64,000 bases of DNA from Mycobacterium paraseoulense (GTDB lineage: Bacteria > Actinomycetota > Actinomycetes > Mycobacteriales > Mycobacteriaceae), in NCBI RefSeq assembly GCF_010731655.1, contig NZ_AP022619.1, positions 1,674,001 to 1,738,000 of the forward strand, read 5' to 3'. The translations under genes and the position numbers were made by a program. Below, piece after piece: positions 15,530-23,992 of the stretch. The notes under the pieces were generated by a model, which was not told the origin of the DNA, searched no databases, and saw nothing but the letters and a program-made list of their open reading frames with translations. Position 1 is the stretch's first letter. Each line of letters begins with the position of its first letter.

Positions 15530-17023
15530 ATGCAGTCTTCACTGGCTGACAACACCGAGGCCGTGGCTGCGCTGCTCGACCGCGACTGGCGCATGCTCAT
15601 CGGCAGCACAGCCGCGGCAGCTCATGACGGTGCGACGATGGAGATCACGACACCGCACGACGGGACCACCATCGCGCACGTGCCCTGCGCGGGTGAAAGC
15701 GACGTCGCCGCCGCGGTATCGGCCGCCACGGCAGCCTTTACGCCGTGGCGCGACACCCCGCTTACCGAGCGGGCGCAAATGATCCGTGATTTCGCTGCGC
15801 GATTGCGCTCGCGCGCCAGGGACTTCGGACTGCTCGACGCCATCGACACCGGTAATCCCGTCACCGCCATGGTCGGTGACGTGATGATGGCGGCGCGCTG
15901 GCTCGATTATCACGCCGGGGTCGCGTTCAGCCTCGCCGGCGCCACGCTGCCCTCGATGACCCGCAGCTGGTTGCTGACCCGCAAGGAACCGTACGGCGTC
16001 GTAGGACGGATCATTCCCTACAACCATCCGATACTGTTTGCCGCCGCCAAAGTCGGCGCACCCGTGATCACCGGCAACACCCTGGTACTCAAGATTCCCG
16101 ATCAGGCCCCACTTTCGTCGCTGCTGATGGCCGAGGTCGTGCTCGAGTCCTTCCCACCCGGGGTGGTCAACATCCTGTCCGGGCCCGGCGCGGTTACCGG
16201 CGATGCTCTGGTACGCCACCCCGCCGTCAAGCGGCTGGCGCTCATCGGCAGCGTCGAGACCGGGCAACGGGTCCTGGCGTCGGCGGCATCGGCGGGAATC
16301 AAGCACGTGACGCTGGAGTTGGGCGGCAAGAACGCGATGGTCGTCTGCCCGGACGCCGATCCGGCTGCCGTCGTCGAAGGGGCCGCGTTTGGCATGAACT
16401 GCCATTGGAGTCAGGGCCAGTCGTGCGGGTCGACCACCCGGCTCTTCGTCCACGAATCACTGCACGACCAGGTGGTCGCCGATCTCAGCGACCGGCTCAA
16501 GTCGATCCGTATCGGGCACCCGCTCGACCCGCGTACGGAGATGGGTTGCCTTGTCTCGCAAGCGCAATACGACAAGGTGATAGGGTACATCGAATCGGCG
16601 CACGAGGATGGAGCGCGTCTGGTCACCGGCGGCGGCAGACCTGACGGTGAAGAATTCGAGAACGGCTGCTACGTCGAACCGACGATCTTCGCCGATGTCG
16701 ACACGTCGATGAGGATCGCGCGCGAGGAGGTCTTCGGGCCTGTGCTTTCGGTCTTCCGCTGGACGGATCTGGACACCGTGATCGAACAGGCCAACGAGCT
16801 GCCATTCGGACTCACGGGTGCGGTGTGGAGCAACGACATCACCACCGCGATATCGGTGGCCGACCGGCTTGATACCGGCTACGTCTGGATCAACGGTTCC
16901 GGCAGTCATTTCCTCGGGGCACCGTTCGGCGGACACAAGAACAGCGGTATCGGGACCGAAGAGGGCATCGAGGAGCTGGAAAGCTATCTGCAATCCAAGA
17001 CCGTCAACATTCCGCTGCGGTGA
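15530..17023 (+). CDS. aldehyde dehydrogenase family protein
   Basis: A roughly 497-aa ALDH: PYNHP (active-site Asn), LELGGK (general base Glu) and GQSCGS (nucleophilic Cys), with EEVFGPVLSV and APFGGHKNSGIG. Start choice is uncertain: ATG 15530 is used, but GTG 15509 has a good GAGAAAGAGG upstream. It is divergent from the meta-cleavage operon and is followed, with a strong AAAGGAGG at 17023, by the MarR gene. It lacks the hydroxymuconic-semialdehyde-type ending of the other ALDH, so it probably acts on an aromatic aldehyde. The 2-carboxybenzaldehyde from the PhdJ-like aldolase is an attractive but unproven substrate. Confidence 0.85.
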   Translation: MQSSLADNTEAVAALLDRDWRMLIGSTAAAAHDGATMEITTPHDGTTIAHVPCAGESDVAAAVSAATAAFTPWRDTPLTERAQMIRDFAARLRSRARDFGLLDAIDTGNPVTAMVGDVMMAARWLDYHAGVAFSLAGATLPSMTRSWLLTRKEPYGVVGRIIPYNHPILFAAAKVGAPVITGNTLVLKIPDQAPLSSLLMAEVVLESFPPGVVNILSGPGAVTGDALVRHPAVKRLALIGSVETGQRVLASAASAGIKHVTLELGGKNAMVVCPDADPAAVVEGAAFGMNCHWSQGQSCGSTTRLFVHESLHDQVVADLSDRLKSIRIGHPLDPRTEMGCLVSQAQYDKVIGYIESAHEDGARLVTGGGRPDGEEFENGCYVEPTIFADVDTSMRIAREEVFGPVLSVFRWTDLDTVIEQANELPFGLTGAVWSNDITTAISVADRLDTGYVWINGSGSHFLGAPFGGHKNSGIGTEEGIEELESYLQSKTVNIPLR

Positions 17024-17034
17024 AAGGAGGTCCG

Positions 17035-17616
17035 ATGCCCCGATCTGCTCGCACGCCGTCGTCCGTCGCCGAACAAATTGCCAGAGCGGCCGAACTGGAA
17101 GGCCCAGAATTCGACCCTACGGTTCTGGCGTTGACCCTGACCATGTTTCGTACCGCGACCGCTTTCGAGCGAGCTCACGCCGCCGAGCTGCTGCCGCATG
17201 GCCTCAACACCAGCCAGCTGAACATCCTCACCGTGTTGGACCGCGCGCCCGAGCCTCTGACGATGGGGGCGCTGGGGCAGGCCGTGGCGGTGCGCCCGGC
17301 GAACCTGACCGGCGTGGTCGATGGACTGGTGGAGCGGCAGCTCCTCGAACGGATCTCAAACCCCGATGATCGGCGTTCGTTTCTGATCCGGATCAGTAGC
17401 CAGGGACGCGCGTTCCTGCGCAAATTTCTGCCGGGACATTGGACGTATCTGCAGCAACTGATGGATGGGCTCACCCAGAGGCAGAAGCAACAGCTTCGGG
17501 CGCTGCTGGAACGTTTCTTTGATTCGATCGAGGCGAACACCCCCAATGGTGTGAACCCCGATTCCTTGGCGGGCCGTGGTCGGTCGGGTCGGGCGAAACG
17601 CGTGGCCGTGTCGTGA
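17035..17616 (+). CDS. MarR family transcriptional regulator
   Basis: A 193-aa winged-helix regulator: the N-terminal dimer helix (VLALTLTMFRTATAFERAHA), LNILTVLDRAPEPLTMGALGQA, the recognition region VRPANLTGVVDGLVERQLLERI, and the wing with the family's DDRRSFLIRIS signature. The C-terminal tail is rich in Arg/Gly and probably disordered. The ATG at 17035 has AAAGGAGGT 4 bp upstream. Its stop overlaps the GTG start of the amidohydrolase (GTGA). It probably senses an aromatic acid and controls the ALDH/meta-cleavage divergent promoters. Confidence 0.9.
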   Translation: MPRSARTPSSVAEQIARAAELEGPEFDPTVLALTLTMFRTATAFERAHAAELLPHGLNTSQLNILTVLDRAPEPLTMGALGQAVAVRPANLTGVVDGLVERQLLERISNPDDRRSFLIRISSQGRAFLRKFLPGHWTYLQQLMDGLTQRQKQQLRALLERFFDSIEANTPNGVNPDSLAGRGRSGRAKRVAVS

Positions 17617-18656
17617 CGCTCGGTGCCGCGCGGCCCGACAGGCCGCACATCGTCGATGTGCATACGCATGGCCTGCCGCGCTATCTCCCGAATTTCACGA
17701 ACCGCTTCGGTGGTTCATGGCCTGAACTCGTCCAGACTGGATCGTGCACAGCCGATATCCTGGTCGGCGGCAGGCACTTCCGGTCAATCACCGATCATTG
17801 CTGGGATCCGCAGCGGCGACTGGAGGACATGGACGCCGACGGAGTCGCAATGCAGGTGGTCTCGCCGATCCCCATCACGTTCTCCTATGGTCTGAACCAT
17901 GAAGGTGTGGCGACTCTGTCGCGCATCCAGAATGAGTGGATCGCCGGTCTGGTTCGCGACCACCCGTCCCGATTCGCCGGGCTGGGTACCGTGCCACTAC
18001 AAGATCCAGCGCGGGCTGCCGAGATGGCCGTCGCCATCGTGCGCGACCTCAAGCTGGCCGGCGTGGAGATCGGATCCAACGTCGGCGGCCGTAGCCTCGA
18101 CGACCCTGCGCTCGAGCCGTTCTTCGCCGCCTGCGCCGAAGAATCCGCGTTGATTTTCGTCCATCCGTGCAATGTGCTGGGCGCCGACCGGCTGTCCAAA
18201 CACGGGCTGGCGCATTCGATCGGCATGGGAGCCGAAACCGCCGCGGCAGCGGCCTCGTTGGTGCTGGGCGGGGTGTTGGATCGCCACCCGGGTCTGAAGA
18301 TTCTGCTGGCCCACGGCGGAGGGGCGTTTCTGGGCCTGCTGTCGCGGATCGACCGGATTTGGGAGTGCCTTCCGCAGGCCGGAGATACTAGTGACCGGCC
18401 GTCGTCGTATGTGGGTCGCTTCTACTACGATTCGCTGGTCTTCGACCCGGATGCGTTGGCGGCGCTGATCGCACGGGTCGGTGCCGAGCGGGTGGCCATC
18501 GGCACCGACTACCCATTTATGATCGCCGAAAGGCCAGCGGGTGCAGCGCTATTCGCCGCCGGACTCATCGAAGCGGTGACCACCTCGGTGACTTCGACCA
18601 CCGCGACCACAATCCTGGGGCTGAGCCAGGACCGCGTAGGGTCACACCCGCGCTGA
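17613..18656 (+). CDS. amidohydrolase-family protein, ACMSD-like decarboxylase/hydrolase
   Basis: A 347-aa metal-dependent TIM-barrel protein of the aminocarboxymuconate-semialdehyde decarboxylase subgroup. The HxH motif is in IVDVHTHGLP, further ligands in IFVHPCN and LAHGGGAF, and the essential Asp in GTDYPFM. Members decarboxylate aromatic acids (for example 2,3- or 2,6-dihydroxybenzoate) or ring-cleavage products without redox change, or hydrolyse. It overlaps the MarR gene by 4 bp at its GTG start and is convergent with the next gene, overlapping its 3' end by 15 bp. A decarboxylase in this aromatic pathway is the best guess. Confidence 0.85.
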   Translation: MTLGAARPDRPHIVDVHTHGLPRYLPNFTNRFGGSWPELVQTGSCTADILVGGRHFRSITDHCWDPQRRLEDMDADGVAMQVVSPIPITFSYGLNHEGVATLSRIQNEWIAGLVRDHPSRFAGLGTVPLQDPARAAEMAVAIVRDLKLAGVEIGSNVGGRSLDDPALEPFFAACAEESALIFVHPCNVLGADRLSKHGLAHSIGMGAETAAAAASLVLGGVLDRHPGLKILLAHGGGAFLGLLSRIDRIWECLPQAGDTSDRPSSYVGRFYYDSLVFDPDALAALIARVGAERVAIGTDYPFMIAERPAGAALFAAGLIEAVTTSVTSTTATTILGLSQDRVGSHPR

Positions 18657-19634
18657 GCTCACCGTCGACGGGACGAACACCTCGTCATAGGCGAGCACCC
18701 GGTCGGTGAAGCCTTGGTGATGGGCATAGGTCAGCAGCGCATCCAGCGTGGCAGCATTCTCGGCCACACCGTTGCGGAACGGGTCCCCGAAGACCGCGGC
18801 TTCATCCTGCGCGTACGCCGACTCCCAGATCAGGGAACTCGTGGACACCGCCGTGTCGAGCAGCTCGCGCTGGACGGGTCTGCGTGCCGCCTCGAACGCG
18901 TCGACCAAGTTGTTCGCCAACCAGGGATGTGCCGCGACGAGTTCGCGTTTCACCACCACCACGTGCATGATCGGAATGATCGCTGTGGCTTTGAAGTACG
19001 CACGTTCCGCACTGCGAAAATCCGGCCATAGTCGGGTGATCCGCGGATCGCACCGCAAGAAAGCCGACGGCGTACGCGCGGTGATCAATGCGTCGATGTC
19101 GCCACACAGCAGTTGGTCGGTCAGCGTCTCCATGTCACCTATGCGGGTGACATCGAAACCGTCGGGTGGTGTGACCGGCGACTTCTCCTGTCGGCCCGGC
19201 TGCTCCAAACCTCCTGTCCGCCAATGGATCGAGGTCAGCTCCACGCCATAGTGCTCGGTCAGGATGCCACGCATCCACAGTGACGCCGTCATACTCCACT
19301 CCGGGGTGCCGATGGTCCGGTTCCCCAGGTCGTTGACTGCGGATATGCCGGCGTCCGCGTTGAGGTACACCGAGGCGTGCCGAAAGGCGCGGGATACGAA
19401 CACCGGAATGGCGATGAAGGGCGGGTCGGGAGCCTTCAACGTCGACAGGTATGCGCCCATCGAGTATTCCGCGACGTCGAATTCGGCGAACCGTCCCTGC
19501 CGCCAGAACAAGTCCTCGATGCGCGTATGCAGATACCGCAGGCGCACCCCTTCGGGACGCACCTGGCCGGTGTAGAGACGCAGGGTGCGGTCGTAGAGCT
19601 CTCCACCGTAGGTCAGTTCGAGCGGTTGTGGCAT
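18642..19634 (-). CDS. 4,5-dihydroxyphthalate decarboxylase-like (periplasmic-binding-fold) protein
   Basis: A 330-aa protein matching the Pht5-type 4,5-dihydroxyphthalate decarboxylase family, which has a periplasmic-binding-protein fold. The N-terminus LELTYGGELYDRTLRLYTGQ, VRPEGVRLRYL, EDLFWRQGRFAEFDVAEYSM and PVFVSRAFRHASVYLN all match the family. No signal peptide or lipobox is present, which argues for an intracellular enzyme rather than a transporter-binding protein. It is the last gene of the dioxygenase operon, 32 bp after the reductase. It would turn dihydroxyphthalate into protocatechuate. Members of this family with other functions exist, so substrate is inferred from context. Confidence 0.8.
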   Translation of the reverse strand: MPQPLELTYGGELYDRTLRLYTGQVRPEGVRLRYLHTRIEDLFWRQGRFAEFDVAEYSMGAYLSTLKAPDPPFIAIPVFVSRAFRHASVYLNADAGISAVNDLGNRTIGTPEWSMTASLWMRGILTEHYGVELTSIHWRTGGLEQPGRQEKSPVTPPDGFDVTRIGDMETLTDQLLCGDIDALITARTPSAFLRCDPRITRLWPDFRSAERAYFKATAIIPIMHVVVVKRELVAAHPWLANNLVDAFEAARRPVQRELLDTAVSTSSLIWESAYAQDEAAVFGDPFRNGVAENAATLDALLTYAHHQGFTDRVLAYDEVFVPSTVSSARV

Positions 19635-19666
19635 GTCATCTGCTCTTCATTCTCGTTGCACGAAGC

Positions 19667-20950
19667 CTAAGTCGAGGAGGGCGCCGCGGCGGTCGTGAGC
19701 GGCAACAGCTCGAGCTGCTCCACCGCCGCTGCGGCGGTTGCCTCGGAGCCGACCATCGTGCGGCACATCAAAAGTGCTTTGGGCCAGTTGACCGTTACCG
19801 CGCCTCGCAGAATGCCCGACTTATCGCCGAACACTGCTGCGGCGCGGGGCTTCTCGCAACCCAGGCCGCCGATGATTTTCAGCAGCGCCGCCCGGGCGGG
19901 CCGCCCGGCGATCTGAATCTTCCAGTCGTACTGATCGCTCCAGACGTACTCGGTCGGTGTGTAAGGCCGCAGGTGGTCGGGGTGGACGATGTTGTGCGCA
20001 ACGCATGCGGCCTGGTCGGCCGCGTTTGTCCAATGCTCGACCCGGACGTCTTCGCCGTGCCGAAGGTGATGCCAGCGAGTCACGTCGCCGACGGCGAAGA
20101 CGCGACCGTCATCGACTGCGCGGCAGAATTGGTCGCATACCACGCCGTTGTCGATCAGAAGCCCCGACGACGCCAGCCAGGAGTCGTTGGGTACCGCGCC
20201 GATCCCGACGATCACCGTTGCGGCCGGTAACACCTTGCCGTTGGTCAACGTGACCCGCAGCGCCCCGGCGACGCCGTCGACGGCTTCGACACCGTCGCCG
20301 AACCGCGTCCGCACGCCATGACGATGGTGAAGATCGGTGAACATCACCCCGAGCTCGTCGCCCACGATGCGGCCGATCGGTGCGTGGAGCGGGTCGACGA
20401 TCGTCACGTCGCGGCCCGTCGCGCGCGCGGTCGCGGCGACTTCCGCGCCGATGAATCCGCCTCCGACGACCACTACCGGGCCGGACATCGAGTGCAGGTC
20501 GCGGGCGAGCCGCCGGCTGTCGTCGAGCGTGCGGACGACGTGCACACCGGACTCCACCGGCCATGGCGCCGGTCGTGCGTGTGCGCCGGTGGCGATAACC
20601 AGGACGTCATACGGAACGGAGGAACCGTCGGCAAGAAGCACTGTGCGGCTTGCGATGTCGAGGCGTATCGCTGGGCTGCCGAGCCGCAGCTCGATGCCGG
20701 CGGTTTGTGCGGCGTCGGCGGTCAGGAGTCTCACCCTGTCCTCGTCCCACACACCGGTGAGGAACTGCTTGGACAGCGGTGGCTTGTCGTAGGGCAGTTC
20801 GGCTTCCTCGCCGATTATCAAGATGCGGCCGCTAAAACCCTGAGATCGCAGGGCGCGGGCGGTGCGCACCCCGGCGACCGACGATCCGACAATGACGGCA
20901 GTCGAGCTGGGTTCCATCGTCGCTCCGTGTGGTTCTCCGGACGCGGTCAT
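19667..20950 (-). CDS. FAD-dependent ferredoxin reductase
   Basis: A 427-aa pyridine-nucleotide-disulphide-type reductase as found in dioxygenase and P450 systems. FAD motif VIVGSSVAGVRTA at about residues 16-28, ELPYDKPPLSKQFL, the NADH motif VVVVGGGFIGAEVA, the second FAD region VFAVGDVTRW, and the family ending with VWSDQYDWKIQIAG. The start ATG at 20950 overlaps the SDR stop (ATGA); the open frame beyond it belongs to another gene's region. It should pass electrons from NADH to a ferredoxin and then to the oxygenase, but no ferredoxin gene is in this operon. Confidence 0.92.
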   Translation of the reverse strand: MTASGEPHGATMEPSSTAVIVGSSVAGVRTARALRSQGFSGRILIIGEEAELPYDKPPLSKQFLTGVWDEDRVRLLTADAAQTAGIELRLGSPAIRLDIASRTVLLADGSSVPYDVLVIATGAHARPAPWPVESGVHVVRTLDDSRRLARDLHSMSGPVVVVGGGFIGAEVAATARATGRDVTIVDPLHAPIGRIVGDELGVMFTDLHHRHGVRTRFGDGVEAVDGVAGALRVTLTNGKVLPAATVIVGIGAVPNDSWLASSGLLIDNGVVCDQFCRAVDDGRVFAVGDVTRWHHLRHGEDVRVEHWTNAADQAACVAHNIVHPDHLRPYTPTEYVWSDQYDWKIQIAGRPARAALLKIIGGLGCEKPRAAAVFGDKSGILRGAVTVNWPKALLMCRTMVGSEATAAAAVEQLELLPLTTAAAPSST

Positions 20951-21753
20951 TGCCGCTTCCTCGGTGCTGCGGCGACACGCATTCCGCCATCGGAGTGCAC
21001 GACCTCGCCGGTGAGGCCGCGCGCCCGGTCGGATGCGAGAAAGACGTAACCCCAGGCGTGGTCCTCCGCGGACAGCGCGACGCAAAGTGGCACCCGCTCC
21101 GCCAGTTCTGCACGACGAGCCGGCGTGTCGGGCACACTGCGTTGGGTTGATCCGAGACTCGCCATACCGCGCAGATCGGTGCCCACGGTCCCGCCGGGGG
21201 CGACGGCGTTGACACGGATGTCGGGCGCCAAGTCATGTGCCAGCGCTATCACCATTCCACGGACGGCGAATTTCGATGCGACGTAAAGGACGCCACCGCG
21301 ACCGGGATAGTAGGAGGAGGTGGATTCAGTGAGAACCACGACCGGGTGCGCGGAGCGATGTAACTGCGGCAGCGCGGCTTTGACCGAATGGAGGTGGCTC
21401 TTGACATTGGTGCGGAACATCTCGTCGAACGCGTCGTCGATGAGATTGGCGTCGAGGTCCTCGATGCTGCGGTAGAAGTCGAAGATGCCAACGCAATTGA
21501 CGAGGATGTCGAGGCCGCCGAACGCGTTCGCCGCGGCGGCAACCGCGCGTTCGTTGGCGACTCGGGTGGCCGCGTCGCCTGTGGTCACGACCACGTCGGG
21601 AAGCTCCGACGACAAGGTGGCGCACTTCTCCGGGTCACGCTCGAGGACCGCGACGCACGCGCCCTCGGCCAGGAACGCGTCCACAACGGCCCGTCCGATC
21701 CCGGATCCGGCGCCGACGACGAGCGCGGATCGGCCCTCGAGCCAACCGGTCAT
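20947..21753 (-). CDS. cis-dihydrodiol dehydrogenase-like SDR
   Basis: A 268-aa SDR of the BphB/TodD/NidB-associated dihydrodiol dehydrogenase type: GAGSGIG (14-20), ERDPEK after beta-2 (NAD), NCVGIFDFYRSIEDL, which is close to the family's NAGIWDY motif, catalytic S144, Y157 and K161, and VNAVAPGGTVGTDLRG. The ending TGEVVHSDGGMRV also fits. It is overlapped by ATGA at both sides (88-aa gene upstream, reductase downstream), so it is part of the dioxygenase unit and should aromatise the cis-dihydrodiol formed by it. Confidence 0.9.
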   Translation of the reverse strand: MTGWLEGRSALVVGAGSGIGRAVVDAFLAEGACVAVLERDPEKCATLSSELPDVVVTTGDAATRVANERAVAAAANAFGGLDILVNCVGIFDFYRSIEDLDANLIDDAFDEMFRTNVKSHLHSVKAALPQLHRSAHPVVVLTESTSSYYPGRGGVLYVASKFAVRGMVIALAHDLAPDIRVNAVAPGGTVGTDLRGMASLGSTQRSVPDTPARRAELAERVPLCVALSAEDHAWGYVFLASDRARGLTGEVVHSDGGMRVAAAPRKRQ

Positions 21754-22016
21754 GTTTGCTCGGCCGAGGGGTCGGCGGAGGCATCGGCAAGCAGCGATCC
21801 GAACGGCCGGCTGATCATCGCCGAGAATGTCGCGGTGCTCTGCCGAGTCAGCGCCTCAAGTTCCAGCGGGCACAACAGCACCTGATCGCCCGACTTGTTG
21901 GACTCGATGAGCAACCGCGCCCCGTTGCGGGTCTGTACACGCGACACACGCACCTCGGCGAACTCGTTGGCGATCGTAATGGGTTCACCGACAACCTGAA
22001 ACGGGGCTTCGATCAT
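21750..22016 (-). CDS. small conserved dioxygenase-cluster protein (88 aa)
   Basis: An 88-aa protein without a recognised catalytic motif: ITIANEFAEVRVSRVQTRNGARLLIES, then LCPLELEALTRQSTATFSAM. It looks like a compact beta-strand-rich domain followed by a helix. Proteins of this kind are found in actinobacterial aromatic dioxygenase operons, sometimes labelled dihydrodiol dehydrogenase, a name its size does not support. The start ATG at 22016 overlaps the beta-subunit stop by 4 bp, and its end overlaps the SDR start by 4 bp, so it is translated together with the oxygenase. An accessory or assembly role is a guess. Confidence 0.75.
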   Translation of the reverse strand: MIEAPFQVVGEPITIANEFAEVRVSRVQTRNGARLLIESNKSGDQVLLCPLELEALTRQSTATFSAMISRPFGSLLADASADPSAEQT

Positions 22017-22597
22017 AGGAAGATCGCCAAGTTCTGCATCCGGATCACCGACTCGTCGACCAGGATGGTGCGGCGGGCCAGCTTCCACCGGCCTTCCTCT
22101 CGGCGGAGCAGGTCCTCGCGGCCCGCGGACAGGAATGCTCCTTCCCGGACGTCACCCCGGCTGCGGAACAGCAGCAGCGCCGAGTCGACCACGAGGCAGT
22201 CCGGGTCCGCGGTGGCAAAGCTGCGCACATTCGACAGGTGATGCCGCAACCGCGACGGCGGATCCTCCGTCCATGCGTGTTCGGTCAGGAACCGGGCGAC
22301 CCTGCGGGACAACGAGTATTTGTCCTCGTCGAAATGTGCCATGCCGGGGCTGGTGTCGTATCCGGCGTGCAGCGCTGTGGTCACCCGCACCGGCATCAGG
22401 TAGTGAATGTCGTCGGCAAGCAGGTCAAGCCATTCGGTGTAGGCCTGCGCGTCGAGTAGGTAGGTCTCGTCGACGAGCCAGCGGTGCGCCTCGAGGTGGC
22501 GGTCGTCGTCGAAGCGCAGACTGTTACCCATGCGGGCGGTCCGCGGCGCTGTCGCGCCGAGGCGCGAGGCACCCGAATGGCTTGTGTCGGTTGTCAT
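22013..22597 (-). CDS. aromatic-ring-hydroxylating dioxygenase beta subunit
   Basis: A 194-aa small subunit: LEAHRWLVDETYLLDAQAYTEWLDLLADDIHYLMPVRVTT, then HFDEDKYSLSRRVARF, DPPSRLRHHLSNVRS and the canonical ending ARRTILVDESVIRMQNLAIFL. This resembles the beta subunits of biphenyl, PAH and actinobacterial phthalate dioxygenases more closely than the beta subunit at 3570-4166. It overlaps alpha and the 88-aa gene by 4 bp each. Confidence 0.92.
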   Translation of the reverse strand: MTTDTSHSGASRLGATAPRTARMGNSLRFDDDRHLEAHRWLVDETYLLDAQAYTEWLDLLADDIHYLMPVRVTTALHAGYDTSPGMAHFDEDKYSLSRRVARFLTEHAWTEDPPSRLRHHLSNVRSFATADPDCLVVDSALLLFRSRGDVREGAFLSAGREDLLRREEGRWKLARRTILVDESVIRMQNLAIFL

Positions 22598-23931
22598 GAC
22601 CGGCCCCCCGACTCCAGGTCATCAGCCCAACGCCGCAAGAACTCTCGCTGATTGAACTCGCTGTAACCCTTGCGCGCGATGCCCGGGCCGGAAAAGCACT
22701 CGCGGGATAACGGCGCGGTGAGTTCGGTGCCGTCGTCCAGCAGCCCCATCCTGCTGTTGAGCAGTAGCCGGCGCGCCATGGAACCGGCGGCGGTGTTGGT
22801 CAACGACACCCAGTTCTCGACGTCGTCCTGCTCGAACATGCCGGTGCTGCCGAAGCACATCAGATAGGCCTTGTAGGACAGCGCCTTGAACTCCTCCGGC
22901 GCTTGCGCATCCACGGCGAACCAGGACAGGATTTCGGTCTCGTCCTCGGCGATCGGCTGCCACTGTCGCAGCGTGATGAAGGGCAGCACATCATCTGAAT
23001 CGGCGACTTTCGGCCAGTTGTGCACGAGGGCGAGGTTGGGGTACAGCGACGCGGCGCTGAACATATGGCCGTCGCGACCGATCACATCGAGTTGAGCGGC
23101 TGACCACGAGCTTTTCATCCGACCGATCATCTCGTCGGTATAGCCGACGTAACGCAGCCGCTCACACAGGGATCCGTCAGGGAGTTTATAGGTGGTGCCC
23201 CCGCCACTGCCCGCCCAGTAGATCACTCCTTCCTTGCGCTTCTGGGCACTGGGCTCACGGAACAGACCGATCTCGACGACCGAGGTGTGCGTGTGTGGCG
23301 TGTGGTACATGTCGCCGGCAAAATTCTCAGCAGCGATCTTCCAATTCGCCTTGATGCGCCAACGCTGCGGGCCATGAAGTTCGATCCCACTGCCGCTCTG
23401 CTTGGTATAGAAGTCCAAATAGAACCGGAAGTCGCCGAGGTAGTCATCAAGCGGCGGTGCATCTTTGGCTAGGTTGATGAAGATCAGCCCGTTGTAGATG
23501 CCGAGGTTGGGCGCCGGCAGCAGTCGCTCCCCCTTGCGCTTGAACCCGGCTTCGCCACCATAGGCTTCCTTGTGGAACGGTAGCCCAACGATCCTCCCGT
23601 CGTTGCGGTAGGACCAGCCGTGGTAGGGGCACCGGAAATGCGAGGCGTTACCCATTTCGGCGCGGCAAACCTGCATGCCGCGGTGCAAGCACATGTTGAA
23701 GTGCGCTTGCACACCTCCTTCTTCGTCACGGACGACGATGAACGAGTCGTTGAGCACGCGGCGCACGACATAGTCACCGGGCTGGGCAATCTCGGATTCG
23801 TGACCGACGAAGATCCATGCCCGGCTGAAGAGTCGCTCTTTTTCAAGTTCGAAAATCGCGCGGTCGTTGTAGATGTGCGCCGGAATCATTCCGCGCCGCA
23901 CATCGTCGAGCACGCTGCGCAACTGTGTCAT
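22594..23931 (-). CDS. Rieske dioxygenase alpha subunit, PAH/phthalate type
   Basis: A 445-aa large subunit. Rieske ligands C81-x-H83 and C101-x2-H104 (CLHRG ... CPYHGW); mononuclear iron site D207-x2-H210-x4-H215 (GDMYHTPHTH), a sequence very like the naphthalene/PAH dioxygenase and actinobacterial phthalate dioxygenase alpha subunits. The N-terminus VRRGMIPAHIYNDRAIFELEKERLF is typical. The ATG at 23931 has GGGAGAGGATCG upstream. With its beta subunit, dihydrodiol dehydrogenase, reductase and a dihydroxyphthalate-decarboxylase-like protein downstream, phthalate or a similar aromatic acid is the likely substrate. Confidence 0.93.
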   Translation of the reverse strand: MTQLRSVLDDVRRGMIPAHIYNDRAIFELEKERLFSRAWIFVGHESEIAQPGDYVVRRVLNDSFIVVRDEEGGVQAHFNMCLHRGMQVCRAEMGNASHFRCPYHGWSYRNDGRIVGLPFHKEAYGGEAGFKRKGERLLPAPNLGIYNGLIFINLAKDAPPLDDYLGDFRFYLDFYTKQSGSGIELHGPQRWRIKANWKIAAENFAGDMYHTPHTHTSVVEIGLFREPSAQKRKEGVIYWAGSGGGTTYKLPDGSLCERLRYVGYTDEMIGRMKSSWSAAQLDVIGRDGHMFSAASLYPNLALVHNWPKVADSDDVLPFITLRQWQPIAEDETEILSWFAVDAQAPEEFKALSYKAYLMCFGSTGMFEQDDVENWVSLTNTAAGSMARRLLLNSRMGLLDDGTELTAPLSRECFSGPGIARKGYSEFNQREFLRRWADDLESGGRS

Positions 23932-23992
23932 GACGATCCTCTCCCACCCTCGCTTGGGTAGTTACAGCGCCTTGAGCGCGCCAACGAATTCA

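Noticed and set aside
18642..19634. ABC-transporter substrate-binding protein
   Set aside because: No signal peptide, lipobox, or transporter genes nearby; the N-terminal motifs match the dihydroxyphthalate decarboxylase family.
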